Of a stretch of 33,344 nt of DNA, positions 16,213 to 25,104 are shown piece after piece. The stretch is from NCBI GenBank assembly GCA_003094535.1, contig NATV01000074.1, positions 1 through 33,344 on the forward strand. Direction: 5' to 3'. Origin of the DNA: a gamma proteobacterium symbiont of Ctena orbiculata (lineage in GTDB: Bacteria; Pseudomonadota; Gammaproteobacteria; Chromatiales; Chromatiaceae). The translations under genes and the position numbers were made by a program. The notes beneath the pieces were generated by a model that saw nothing but the letters and a program-made list of their open reading frames with translations, was not told the origin of the DNA and made no database searches. How positions within the stretch are numbered: the stretch's first letter is position 1; each line of letters starts with the position of its first letter.

Positions 16213-18102
16213 TCATCGGTAGTCCCGTGGCTCTTCAGGCGGCAAAACCGATAAATCAACCTGATCAAAGCTGATCCTGGGGCCAGCTGTGGCGTGTTCG
16301 GTGATGGTAGTCTTCAGCCATTGTTGATTCTGTTTCTTCCACTTCCCCCTGTAGACCTCGTAGGCCGGATCGCCTGGATAGGCATCCGTCGGCGGCGTCA
16401 GCTCGAAGGCCGGCTTGTAGTGGGCCCCCCTGCACTCATCCCTTGCCAGTGCGCTGCTGGCGATGACAAGGCCGAGGTGAACCATCTCCTGCAGCTGGCG
16501 GGCATAGACCAATCCCTGGTTACTCCATGAATTGCTTGATTCGAGATCAACCGTCTGGCAGCGTTGCGCCAGCCCCTGAAGCGAGTCGATCGCCTGTTTC
16601 AGGGTTGTATTGTCTCTGACGACCCCCACCTGGCCCGACATGATCTCGCCAAGCTCGTGATGCAGGGTATAGGGATTTTCCCCGCCGCCACCCTTCAGCA
16701 GTTCCTCGTTTATTCGTTGCTGACGGCTGATCTCTTCTGTGTAGAAATGTTCCGGAACCTGCTCAATACCGACCTCCAAACCCTTCAGGTAACTGGCGAC
16801 CGCCTCGCCGGCGACCCGGCCGCTGAAGGAAGCCGAGAGCAGTGAATTGGCACCCAGGCGATTTGCCCCGTGGTAGCCGTAATCGCACTCGCCGCAGGCG
16901 TAGAGCCCGGGTAGGTTGGTCGCATGGTTGCGCGGGCTGCCCGCCTTCAGGCCGCCGCTGGCTTCATCCTTTTCGAAATCGACCCAGAGACCGCCCATGG
17001 CATAGTGGGCCGAGGGGTAGATCTCCATCGGTTCATGCACGGGGTCGGTACCGTGGAACTTGCGGTAGATATCGAGGATCGCATGCAGTCGCTGTTCGAT
17101 GAATCCGGGATTGAGATGGGTGAGGTCGAGATAGACCTTGTCTTCGCCGCCGACGCCGAGGCCCATTTCATGGACCACCTTCCAGATGGCCCGGGAGGCA
17201 AGGTCCCGGGGTACGGTATTGCCATAACTGGGGTACCACTCCTCGAGAAAGTAGTAGCGTTCCTGCTCAGGGATCCGGCTGGCCTTACGCTGGTCGCCGG
17301 GATTCTTCGGCACCCATATGCGGCCCCCTTCGCCGCGGGCCGCCTCACTCATCAGGCGGGTTTTGTCATCCCCCAGCATCGCGGTGGGATGGAACTGGAA
17401 AAACTCACAATTGGCAAACCGGGCACCCTGTTGATAGGCGCGGCAGGCAGCCGACCCGGTGGAGTTGGTGGAGTTGGTGGAGCGATGGCCAAACACGTGC
17501 CCCATTCCGCCGGTTGCGAGAATCACGGCATCGGCTCGAAAGCCCTTAACATCCATGGTGCGCAGGTTCATGGCGACGATCCCTTTGCATATCCCCTGAC
17601 TATCCTTTACCAGGGAAAGAAACTCCCACCACTCGAATTTTCGCACCCGACCCAGGGCCTCCTGGCGGCGTATCTCCTGATCGACGCCATACAACAGCTG
17701 TTGACCGGTACTGGCACCGGCAAACAGGGTGCGCCGGTTCTTGACACCGCCAAAGAGACGCAGATCGAGCAACCCCTCGGCAGTGCGGGAGAAGGTGACA
17801 CCCATGCGCTCAAAGGTGCGGATGATTCCGGGCGCCTCTTCGCACAACGTTTTTACGGGGGGTTGATTGGCGAGATAGGCGCCACCCTTCAGGGTATCGA
17901 CAATGTGTTGCCATACCGAATCCCGCTCGCCCTTGGTGTCGATAGAGGCATTGATGCCTCCCTGGGCACAGACCGAGTGAGAGCGTTTGACCTCGAACAG
18001 GGAGAAGATTTCTACCTGATATCCGGCTTCGGCCACCCGTAAAGCCGACCATAGACCACCCAGTCCGCCACCGACAACGATAACCCTGCGTGGCCGTCTC
18101 AT
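16213..18102 (-). CDS. sdhA: Succinate dehydrogenase/fumarate reductase flavoprotein subunit (type B)
   Basis: Oxidises succinate to fumarate, or the reverse, at the cytoplasmic face. From the start at 18102 it is 629 residues. The FAD-binding fold VIVVGGGLGGLWSALRVAEAG lies near residues 7–27. His42 in RSHSVCAQGGIN is the expected covalent FAD attachment. The catalytic region has FQFHPTAM and SEAARGEGGRIW, and YPSAHYAMGGLWVDF is the dicarboxylate/FAD signature. The sdhC stop and the sdhA start share ATGA, indicating translational coupling. The open frame extends 91 codons further upstream inside sdhC, but that part has no family similarity and is rejected. The subunit groups by sequence feel with Bacillus/epsilonproteobacterial enzymes rather than with the usual proteobacterial SdhA. 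Confidence 0.94.
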   Translation of the reverse strand: MRRPRRVIVVGGGLGGLWSALRVAEAGYQVEIFSLFEVKRSHSVCAQGGINASIDTKGERDSVWQHIVDTLKGGAYLANQPPVKTLCEEAPGIIRTFERMGVTFSRTAEGLLDLRLFGGVKNRRTLFAGASTGQQLLYGVDQEIRRQEALGRVRKFEWWEFLSLVKDSQGICKGIVAMNLRTMDVKGFRADAVILATGGMGHVFGHRSTNSTNSTGSAACRAYQQGARFANCEFFQFHPTAMLGDDKTRLMSEAARGEGGRIWVPKNPGDQRKASRIPEQERYYFLEEWYPSYGNTVPRDLASRAIWKVVHEMGLGVGGEDKVYLDLTHLNPGFIEQRLHAILDIYRKFHGTDPVHEPMEIYPSAHYAMGGLWVDFEKDEASGGLKAGSPRNHATNLPGLYACGECDYGYHGANRLGANSLLSASFSGRVAGEAVASYLKGLEVGIEQVPEHFYTEEISRQQRINEELLKGGGGENPYTLHHELGEIMSGQVGVVRDNTTLKQAIDSLQGLAQRCQTVDLESSNSWSNQGLVYARQLQEMVHLGLVIASSALARDECRGAHYKPAFELTPPTDAYPGDPAYEVYRGKWKKQNQQWLKTTITEHATAGPRISFDQVDLSVLPPEEPRDYR

Positions 18103-18731
18103 GGTAGAAATCCCAGCATACCGTGCAGCCCCATGGCGCCAAGGAGCAGGGCAAGCAGCATGCAGAAGTAGAACCAGATGCGTTGCGCCTCGACACTTGT
18201 GGTCAGCCCCCAACTGATCGCCATTGTCCAGAGTCCGTTGCAAAGATGAAACACCGCCAACAGGAGACCTGACAGGTAGAGTAGAAACAGGTACGGGTTG
18301 ATGAGCAGCTCCTGCATATGGCTGAAGAGATCGATGCGTATGTCGGGTTGCCAGATACCCAAGATTCTTGTCCATCCCACATGGAGCAGGAGGAATAGCA
18401 GAATGCCGATACCCGAGAGTCGCTGCAGCCAGTAAAAGCGATTGTGCAGCCAGGGGTAGCGATTCCAGTTGCCCTGTGAACCGTAGAGAATGACCAGCCC
18501 GTAGACCGCGTGGAACAATAGCGGCAGGGCAATGAAGAAAATCTCCACCAGGGTCAGGTAGTTGATGCTTTGCAGCCAGCCTACGACCTGTTCGTTATAG
18601 TGCGTCTTGCCAAACCGGGATTGGGAATTCTCCCACAGGTGAAAGATCAGAAAACCGCCAACCGGGAGCAATCCAAACAGGGAATGGAGTCGGCGAAGGA
18701 GAAAATGACGATTGTGAATGGAGGTCTGCAT
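18099..18731 (-). CDS. sdhC: Succinate dehydrogenase cytochrome b558 anchor (type B, di-heme)
   Basis: A single 210-residue membrane anchor with five hydrophobic helices. It matches the Bacillus SdhC family: RRLHSLFGLLPVGGFLIFHLWENS opens the first helix, and EIFFIALPLLFHAVYGLVILYG the second. Four histidines in helices, His31, His74, His117 and His162, occupy positions equivalent to the four axial heme ligands of the Bacillus enzyme, so two b hemes are expected. It binds the SdhA/SdhB heads and passes electrons to or from quinone. One fused anchor replaces the SdhC/SdhD pair usual in gammaproteobacteria. Di-heme type-B anchors are typical of menaquinone-linked enzymes, in which electron transfer crosses the membrane. 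The weak AGGG before the ATG serves as ribosome binding site. Confidence 0.93.
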   Translation of the reverse strand: MQTSIHNRHFLLRRLHSLFGLLPVGGFLIFHLWENSQSRFGKTHYNEQVVGWLQSINYLTLVEIFFIALPLLFHAVYGLVILYGSQGNWNRYPWLHNRFYWLQRLSGIGILLFLLLHVGWTRILGIWQPDIRIDLFSHMQELLINPYLFLLYLSGLLLAVFHLCNGLWTMAISWGLTTSVEAQRIWFYFCMLLALLLGAMGLHGMLGFLP

Positions 18732-18761
18732 GATGCCCTGATAGTCAACACCCTCTTTTAT

Positions 18762-18833
18762 ATTATATTATTAATACTTTCTAATTCTCTGACCCAGAGC
18801 ATTCAAACACCGATTTACCCTGATGTGCATCAT
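18762..18833 (-). promoter_or_regulatory. Putative sdhCAB promoter region with FNR-like box
   Basis: On the - strand a TATAAT lies at 18767–18762, in an AT-rich stretch about 30 bases before sdhC. No good -35 precedes it, which suggests an activator. At 18820–18833, CTGATGTGCATCAT matches the FNR/Anr consensus TTGAT-N4-ATCAA at eight of ten specified bases. Its centre is about 71 bp upstream of the start predicted from TATAAT, a spacing used by class-I activators. Function is inferred. Confidence 0.5.
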
Positions 18834-19167
18834 AAACGGGCATTTTTGATCCGGTGTCGGAACCCCCAGCTACATAAATTAGGCGGCTTGTACCGAAAAA
18901 CGATTATTTTTTTACCTTGAACCGTCATACACTGGGTCGCGAATCGGATACACTCTATATTTCAGCTTAACAATACTAAGTTGGATTCGAGATTTTTAGT
19001 TAAAGGGGAAGGTGTTATCCGCATTGGATTTCAAATCAAGGATTAGCGTCAAAGGGTGGATGTCAGTTCCCTCTGCAACGCCCTGGGCGCCGCCGATTTG
19101 GTCGGAATAAAGCTAGATTCAAGTTACGCCTTAAGGATGATCTTCGCTGATAAGGTAGCGTCGGGAA
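18834..19167. other. Non-coding region between the sdhCAB promoter and the cyclase gene
   Basis: About 330 bases without a credible gene. It must contain the promoter of the divergent cyclase gene, but I could not pick a convincing -35/-10 pair. I looked for a c-di-GMP riboswitch and did not find its conserved core. Confidence 0.4.
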
Positions 19168-20835
19168 ATGTTTAATCAAAGCATCGGTGCAAGGATTATT
19201 ATCGTTGTCGGAATATCGGCATTCCTAACCCTGATCGGTCTGGTGATCTTCTACACGCAAAGTCAGCGCGCCGTCATTGTCGATAACCACAATCTGGTGA
19301 CCGGACGGATGGTCTCCACCGTGGTCGCCGGGCTGGGAGCGATAATGGAGACGGGATCTGCTGCCATCGCCCAGCGCTATGCAGAGGATGTAAAGGGCGC
19401 GGTCGGATTGGAGGAGTTCAGTTTTTTGCGCCCCAATGGCATGGAGGCATTCCAGGATAACGCAACGATCAGGCAGGTAAACTCGCGCCATGGGCAGACC
19501 CTGTTCAGGGAGCGCGCCGAGACGCGCCAGGTGCGGCTCTATCCAGAGGATGATCCGCTCCTCAGACAGGCCGTCAACAGCGTCGAGCATATCGGCATGG
19601 TGGATCAAGCGGGGCTGAAATACACCATTCTCATGCCGATCGCCAACAAGCAGCCATGCTATCTCTGTCATGGTGATGAGCAGCCTGTGCTCGGGTTTGC
19701 CAGGCTGACCACCTCGCTCACCCAGGTAAACCAGCTTGTGACCCAGAGTCGAAACCAGGCCGCACTGGTTATGCTCGTGGTGCTGATCCTGTTTCTGGCC
19801 GTTACCTACCTCTTTCTCCGCAAGGCCGTAATCACACCGATTCGCCAGGTGACAGATGCGATGTACCAGGTTGAGCAGGGAGACCTGGCACAGCAGGTGC
19901 CGGAAATCGGAGAGGATGAATTGGGGCAGATGGCGCGCTCCTTCAATGCCATGACCCGGCAGATTCTCGAGAACTATACCGGACTGGAGATGGAGCAGAG
20001 CAAACTGACCACCATCATCCTCAATGCGGGTGAGGGCATAGTGGTCACGGACCGGGACGATCGGATCGTGCTGGTCAATCCGGCTGCGGAGACCTTGTTG
20101 GATAAACAGAAGGCGGTTATCGTTGAGCGGGGCTTTTATCATTTAGTGGGTGACCCGGCCCTGATCGAGCGCCTGATTCAACATCCCGATTCCAATTATG
20201 CTGAGACGGTGCTGCAGGGTAAGCGCTACCTGAGCCTGATGGCCGCCAGAATATCCACCTCGCAGGGAGATGTGCTCGGCATGGCGGCACTGATGCGCGA
20301 TGTCACGACCCAGCAGCGGCGTGAGGCCTACCTCGAAGCCATTTCCTATACGGATGAATTGACTGGGCTGCTCAATCGCCGTTCTCTGACCGAAATCCTT
20401 GATCAGGGGATATCCGATGCCTTGGAGAAGCGCCGATCACTGAGCCTGTTGATGCTCGACCTGGATCACTTCAAACGGCTCAACGACACCCATGGTCATG
20501 CTATGGGGGATCGTGTGCTGACTGCTTTCGGCAAGCTGCTGAAAAATCGCCTGCGTGATTCGGATTACGCATTCCGCTATGGCGGCGAGGAGTTTTGTGC
20601 GATTTTGACCAATACCGCAGAGAAGGGTGCGCTGAAGACCGCAGAGGATATTCGGCGTGCGGTGGCGGAGATGGGAATCGATGGTGTGACAGCAACCATC
20701 AGCATTGGCTTTGTATCGCTGGATCAACTGCCCTCGGCTACGCCGGAGAGTCTGCTCAAGGCAGCAGATACCGCGCTCTACGAGGCCAAAGGGCAGGGCC
20801 GAAACAGGACCGTTCAATACACTGAGGATGATTAA
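19168..20835 (+). CDS. Membrane diguanylate cyclase with periplasmic CxxCH (heme-c-type) sensor
   Basis: A 555-residue inner-membrane sensor that should make cyclic di-GMP from GTP. TM1 is residues about 8–29. A periplasmic domain (about 30–195) contains CYLCHGD with Cys164, Cys167 and His168, a c-type heme attachment motif as in DUF3365/Tll0287-like sensors. TM2 is about 198–217, HAMP about 217–270 and PAS about 275–385. The GGDEF domain (about 390–550) has an intact active site GGEEF (472–476) and an intact inhibitory RxxD site (463–466). Heme attachment would make it a redox-, NO- or oxygen-type sensor (inference). It diverges from the sdhCAB operon and converges with anmK with only four bases between stops. 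The ribosome binding site is weak. Confidence 0.9.
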   Translation: MFNQSIGARIIIVVGISAFLTLIGLVIFYTQSQRAVIVDNHNLVTGRMVSTVVAGLGAIMETGSAAIAQRYAEDVKGAVGLEEFSFLRPNGMEAFQDNATIRQVNSRHGQTLFRERAETRQVRLYPEDDPLLRQAVNSVEHIGMVDQAGLKYTILMPIANKQPCYLCHGDEQPVLGFARLTTSLTQVNQLVTQSRNQAALVMLVVLILFLAVTYLFLRKAVITPIRQVTDAMYQVEQGDLAQQVPEIGEDELGQMARSFNAMTRQILENYTGLEMEQSKLTTIILNAGEGIVVTDRDDRIVLVNPAAETLLDKQKAVIVERGFYHLVGDPALIERLIQHPDSNYAETVLQGKRYLSLMAARISTSQGDVLGMAALMRDVTTQQRREAYLEAISYTDELTGLLNRRSLTEILDQGISDALEKRRSLSLLMLDLDHFKRLNDTHGHAMGDRVLTAFGKLLKNRLRDSDYAFRYGGEEFCAILTNTAEKGALKTAEDIRRAVAEMGIDGVTATISIGFVSLDQLPSATPESLLKAADTALYEAKGQGRNRTVQYTEDD

Positions 20836-20839
20836 CCGA

Positions 20840-21973
20840 TCAACGGGTTCGCGAAGGGGCGGGATAGATACCACCGAGAACAACCTCGTGACGGGCGCCC
20901 GTGACGGCAGCGAGGTTGCCGCTGAGACCTTCCAGGGTGCGTTTCGCCAGCCAGGCGAAGGTAATCGCCTCGACCCAGTCAGGATCGACACCGTATTCGG
21001 CGGTCGATGCCAAACGGGCCTCGGGCAGATGGACTGAAAGCCTCTCGAGCAGATAGCGGTTGTGGACACCGCCGCCGCAGACCAGTATTTCGCTTGCAGC
21101 ATAGCCCTCCCGGATGATCGCCCGGGCGATGCTGGCGGCGGAGAGCTCAAGCAGTGTCGCTTGGACATCCACCGCTGCAAGTTGGTGCTTGGCGAGCCTC
21201 TCCCCTAGCCAATCGAGAGAGAAGTGCTCGCTGCCAGTGCTTTTCGGCGGCGGCAGCCTGAAATAGGGATCGGCAAGCAGCTCGTTGAGCAGCTCATCGA
21301 TGACCTTGCCGCTTCTCGCCCATTCCCCCTGATCGTCGCAAGTCATCCCCTGATGCTGTTCTATCCAGCGATCGAGCAGGGTGCTCGCGGGTCCGGTGTC
21401 GTAGCCGGTAACTGCCTCTCTAGTGTCGGCCGGTAAGCAGGTGATATTGGCAATGCCTCCCAGGTTGAGGACGATTCTGCGATTTTCCCGGTGTTGAAAC
21501 AGGGCTTGGTGGAGCGCGGGTACGAGGGGGGCGCCTTGACCGCCGGCGGCCATATCGCGGCGGCGGAGATCAGCAACGGTGGTTAGGCCGGTCAGTTCCG
21601 CAATGGTGTTGGGGTCGCCGATCTGCAAGGTGAAGGGGTGATCCAGATAGGGGCGATGACGGATGGTCTGACCATGGCTGCCGATGGCGTTGATCGCCTC
21701 AGGGTTGATGCCGGCCTTGGCCAACAGGTTAAGGCAGGCGGCGGAGAAGATGGTGCCGACCTCTCTGTCGAGCTGTCCCATGCGATCGATTTCGTTGTTC
21801 CCGGGCAGGCAGAGGGTGCGCAGCGAAGCCTTCAGTGATGCTGGATAGGCTTCGACGTGAGTGGCTAGCAGATGGGGTTGTGGGGATGAGAAGTCGACGG
21901 CAACCGCGTCGATGCCATCCATGCTTGTGCCCGAGATGAGACCTACATAGACCGATCTATTCGGCATCGGCAA
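20840..21973 (-). CDS. anmK: Anhydro-N-acetylmuramic acid kinase
   Basis: Phosphorylates and opens 1,6-anhydro-MurNAc released from peptidoglycan by lytic transglycosylases, giving MurNAc-6-phosphate for recycling, in the cytoplasm. The 377 residues match the family. The N-terminal ATP-binding loop GLISGTSMDGIDAVAVDF (11–28), the GSHGQTIRH motif, GDPNTIAELTG and YDTGPASTLLD (Asp192 being the likely general base) are all present. The first codons overlap the end of the M23 peptidase gene by 17 bases, so the two are co-transcribed. A second possible ATG two codons in (21967) would still overlap. The pairing with a murein endopeptidase fits a shared peptidoglycan turnover role. Confidence 0.95.
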   Translation of the reverse strand: MPMPNRSVYVGLISGTSMDGIDAVAVDFSSPQPHLLATHVEAYPASLKASLRTLCLPGNNEIDRMGQLDREVGTIFSAACLNLLAKAGINPEAINAIGSHGQTIRHRPYLDHPFTLQIGDPNTIAELTGLTTVADLRRRDMAAGGQGAPLVPALHQALFQHRENRRIVLNLGGIANITCLPADTREAVTGYDTGPASTLLDRWIEQHQGMTCDDQGEWARSGKVIDELLNELLADPYFRLPPPKSTGSEHFSLDWLGERLAKHQLAAVDVQATLLELSAASIARAIIREGYAASEILVCGGGVHNRYLLERLSVHLPEARLASTAEYGVDPDWVEAITFAWLAKRTLEGLSGNLAAVTGARHEVVLGGIYPAPSRTR

Positions 21974-23462
21974 CGAGGGTGCGATTGATCAGATCCAGTT
22001 TGCTCAACAGGGGTTGAATCTTGAGTTTGAAATCCTCGCGATATTTCTTGGCGATCGGCTTCGCCGCGGGAAGTTTTACCGTCAATGGATTTCTATGGAC
22101 GCCGTTGACGCGGAATTCATAGTGAAGATGGGGACCGGTGGCGAGCCCGGTCTTGCCGACATAACCGATGACCTGTCCCTGTTTGACTTTATTGCCCTTC
22201 CTCGCTTTTTTGTTGTAGCGGGATAGGTGGGCATAGAGGGTGGTGTAGGTCTGCCCGTGCTTGATGATCACGGTCTTGCCGTAGCCCCCCTTCTTGCCGC
22301 GGTGAATGATCTTGCCGTCGCCCGCGGCCTTGATCGGGGTGCCGGTTTTTGCTGCATAGTCGACCCCGCGATGGGGGCGCTTTTTGCCCAGTACCGGGTG
22401 GTAGCGCTCGCGGGTGAATCGGGACGAGATGCGTCTGAAATCGACCGGAGCCCTCAAGAAGGCCTTGCGCATGCTGCGACCATCCGGACTGTAGTAGTCG
22501 GATCGGCCCGTATTGTCGGTATAGAGCAGGGCACGGTAGCTGCGACCCTTATTGACGAACTCCGCGGCGAGGATGGTGCCGTCCCGCAGTTTCTCCCCGT
22601 CGAGGTAGTCCTCCTGAAAGATCACCGAGAAGCGGTCGCCGCTGCGGATCTCCAGGGCAAAATCGATATCCCAGCCGAAGATGCCGGCCATCTTCATGAT
22701 CAGCTGTTCCGAAAGGCCGGCCTCTTTCGCGGCGATGTAGAAAGAGTTCTCGATGGTACCGCTGACATGATTGGTTCTGACCTCGACCTCTCGGCTCAGC
22801 TCGGCGGCCTTGAAGCCGTCTTCCACGGCGGTTATCTCCAAGCTGTCAATCTTGCTGTGTTGAAGTCGCAGACCATAGAAATTCTGATCCTCATCCAGGT
22901 CGAGATAGAGCATCTCTCCGGGTCGTATATCGGTCAGTTTTTTTGCGGTGTCGCTGGAGTGGACGATGCGATGCAGCAGATTGGCGCTCAGACCATGCTT
23001 TTTGAAAATCGTGGCGAGCGAGTCGCCATTCTTGATCTCATAGCTCAGGGTAGTGGTCTCGGGGCGACTAGGTGCCTCCATTTCATCGCCCAGGATCTGG
23101 GGCTCGGCATCACTCTCCACGACCCCGTCGACTGCAGGAGTGTCGAGGGGTGTGGCCGGTTCGGTCTCTTTGGCTATTGCCTGCTTGATGAAACTGATCG
23201 ATTGGATCGATGGCTCGGATTCTTCGTTATCTCTATTGGATTGGCCCGGCAGTGGTAGTGGTAGAATCTTTTTTTGTTCAGGTTGCTGGCTCTGTTCAGG
23301 GGAAGGGGGTGTATCGATCTCGGGGTCCTGGCCAGGTGTTGAAAGCAGGTAGACGAATCCTACAGCGAGGAGTAGAAGTAGTACGGCGCCAAGGGTGAGG
23401 CGGCGGGCCATCGCGCCTCGAGCCGGTTTTCTCTCCAGAGTGTAGGATTTAAAATCTTGCAT
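21957..23462 (-). CDS. M23 family murein DD-endopeptidase (MepM-like)
   Basis: A 501-residue periplasmic enzyme, anchored by one N-terminal transmembrane helix (about 22–41), that should cleave peptidoglycan cross-links to allow growth. An acidic Pro/Gln-rich linker (about 42–135) leads to a LysM/OapA-like cell-wall-binding region (about 138–190), a middle beta domain, and a C-terminal LytM domain (about 345–462). The zinc ligands are His364 and Asp368 (HRGVD) and His447 (HLH), with catalytic His412 and His445. All are present, so it is an active peptidase rather than an EnvC/NlpD-type activator. It is the first gene of a two-gene unit with anmK and diverges from tyrS. No convincing ribosome binding site precedes the ATG. 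Confidence 0.92.
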   Translation of the reverse strand: MQDFKSYTLERKPARGAMARRLTLGAVLLLLLAVGFVYLLSTPGQDPEIDTPPSPEQSQQPEQKKILPLPLPGQSNRDNEESEPSIQSISFIKQAIAKETEPATPLDTPAVDGVVESDAEPQILGDEMEAPSRPETTTLSYEIKNGDSLATIFKKHGLSANLLHRIVHSSDTAKKLTDIRPGEMLYLDLDEDQNFYGLRLQHSKIDSLEITAVEDGFKAAELSREVEVRTNHVSGTIENSFYIAAKEAGLSEQLIMKMAGIFGWDIDFALEIRSGDRFSVIFQEDYLDGEKLRDGTILAAEFVNKGRSYRALLYTDNTGRSDYYSPDGRSMRKAFLRAPVDFRRISSRFTRERYHPVLGKKRPHRGVDYAAKTGTPIKAAGDGKIIHRGKKGGYGKTVIIKHGQTYTTLYAHLSRYNKKARKGNKVKQGQVIGYVGKTGLATGPHLHYEFRVNGVHRNPLTVKLPAAKPIAKKYREDFKLKIQPLLSKLDLINRTLVADAE

Positions 23463-23629
23463 GATTCAACAATACAGCAATAGATATAATCTGTAACGGC
23501 CATTTAGCGATAAAATACAGTTGCCGATCACATAATGGATAGTAGCGCATATCATCGCACAATGGTTAATTTTATCAGATGCTTCTAGTAGAGTGTGCAT
23601 CCATTGTCTTAATGTAAGAGATTTATTAA

Positions 23630-24829
23630 ATGACCGATGTCAATGGTTCCCTGGAACTGATTAAACGAGGAACGGAAGAGGTTCTTCCCGAAGAGCTGCT
23701 GATTAAGAAACTGCAGCGGGGTAACCCACTGAAGATAAAGGCGGGTTTCGATCCGACTGCGCCGGATCTCCATCTCGGGCACACGGTGCTTATTAATAAG
23801 TTGCGCCAATTCCAGGAGTTGGGGCACGAGGTGATCTTTCTGATCGGTGATTTCACCGGCATGATCGGGGATCCCACGGGAAAAAGCGCCACCCGGCCGC
23901 CGCTCACCCGGGAAGAGGTGGTGGAAAATGCCAAGACCTACGAGCATCAGATCTTCAAAATACTCGATCCCAGCAGGACCACGGTATTGTTCAACTCTTC
24001 CTGGATGGGGGAGATGTCGGCAGTCGACCTGATCCAGCTGGCGGCCAAGCATACGGTGGCGCGGATGTTGGAGCGGGATGACTTCAACAAGCGCTATACC
24101 GGCGGCCAACCCATCGCCGTGCACGAATTTCTCTATCCGCTGATCCAGGGCTACGATTCGGTGGTGCTGAAGGCCGACGTGGAGCTGGGGGGGACTGACC
24201 AGAAATTCAACCTGCTGGTGGGGCGTCAACTTCAGGAGGCCTATCAGCAAGAGCCCCAGGTGGTGGTCACCCTGCCCATCCTGGAGGGATTGGACGGGGT
24301 GCAGAAGATGTCGAAATCCCTCAACAACTACATCGGCATCACCGACGCCCCGGAGGAGATGTTCGGCAAGATCATGTCGGTCTCCGACGACCTGATGTGG
24401 CGCTACTTCGAACTCTTGAGTTTCCGGCCGATGGCGGAAATCGATAGCTGGAGGCGTGAGGTTGAACAGGGAGCGAATCCCCGGGACGTCAAGGTCCGAC
24501 TCGCTGAGGAACTGGTGGAGCGTTTCCACTCCAGGGGGGATGCCGTCAAGGCCAATGAGGCCTTCGTCGCCCGATTCCAGAAGGGGCAGATGCCCGACGA
24601 GATGGCTGAAATGGACTTGAATGCCCCGGATGGAGGCTATCCGATAGCCAATCTACTCAAGGATGCGGGTCTGGTGAAGAGTACCTCGGAAGCGATGCGC
24701 CTGATTAAGCAGGGGGCTGTGAAGATCGACGGGGAGAGGCTCTCCGATCATGCCCACCTTGCCATCGCGGGCACCACCTGCATCTATCAGGTCGGCAAGC
24801 GTAGGTTCGCCCGCATCAGGGTGCAATAG
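23630..24829 (+). CDS. tyrS: Tyrosine–tRNA ligase
   Basis: Charges tRNA-Tyr. The 399 residues match the TyrZ-like branch of class I tyrosyl-tRNA synthetases rather than the 424-residue enteric TyrS. The ATP-binding HIGH-type motif is HLGH (48–51) and the second signature is KMSKS (226–230). A C-terminal S4 RNA-binding domain (about 335–398, [29 protein letters not shown]) is complete. TAAGAGA upstream of the ATG serves as ribosome binding site. It diverges from the M23 peptidase gene and is followed directly by the rRNA operon promoters, with no obvious terminator between. Confidence 0.96.
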   Translation: MTDVNGSLELIKRGTEEVLPEELLIKKLQRGNPLKIKAGFDPTAPDLHLGHTVLINKLRQFQELGHEVIFLIGDFTGMIGDPTGKSATRPPLTREEVVENAKTYEHQIFKILDPSRTTVLFNSSWMGEMSAVDLIQLAAKHTVARMLERDDFNKRYTGGQPIAVHEFLYPLIQGYDSVVLKADVELGGTDQKFNLLVGRQLQEAYQQEPQVVVTLPILEGLDGVQKMSKSLNNYIGITDAPEEMFGKIMSVSDDLMWRYFELLSFRPMAEIDSWRREVEQGANPRDVKVRLAEELVERFHSRGDAVKANEAFVARFQKGQMPDEMAEMDLNAPDGGYPIANLLKDAGLVKSTSEAMRLIKQGAVKIDGERLSDHAHLAIAGTTCIYQVGKRRFARIRVQ

Positions 24830-24913
24830 ATCGCGCTTTCGCAATCCCCTTTACCCCAATCGCAGTCACCTTGAGCCGCGGACAGGGTTGCCGGGGGACG
24901 GCGCTGATAGTTG

Positions 24914-24941
24914 TTGACGGTGTGGGTGAACTACGTATAAT
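24914..24941 (+). promoter_or_regulatory. rrn promoter P1
   Basis: TTGACG (24914–24919), 16-bp spacer, TATAAT (24936–24941), followed by the GC-rich discriminator GCGCCACTC typical of stringently controlled stable-RNA promoters. Confidence 0.8.
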
Positions 24942-25019
24942 GCGCCACTCTTTCGAGGGGCTTGAAATGGTCGTTTCGAAAGCCGGATGCGAGTCGTATC
25001 TAGGGCTATAATTTAGTTG

Positions 25020-25047
25020 TTGACAATGACTAAGCGGGCTGTAGAAT
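25020..25047 (+). promoter_or_regulatory. rrn promoter P2
   Basis: TTGACA (25020–25025), 16-bp spacer, TAGAAT (25042–25047), with discriminator ACGCGCACTC close to that of P1. Confidence 0.8.
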
Positions 25048-25104
25048 ACGCGCACTCAAACAGACCGGGAGGTCCTGGCGGCTTGGGAAAAGTTGAGAAG
25101 TTTC

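Noticed and set aside
16203-16268. N-terminal extension of sdhB
   Set aside because: Overlaps the end of sdhA; the start at 16202 has a ribosome binding site and gives the family length.
18103-18375. N-terminal extension of sdhA
   Set aside because: It lies inside sdhC, lacks flavoprotein similarity, and the ATG at 18102 starts the FAD fold and overlaps the sdhC stop as ATGA.
18834-19167. c-di-GMP riboswitch before the cyclase gene
   Set aside because: The GC-rich patch near 19080–19110 looked structured, but the conserved GEMM core is absent.
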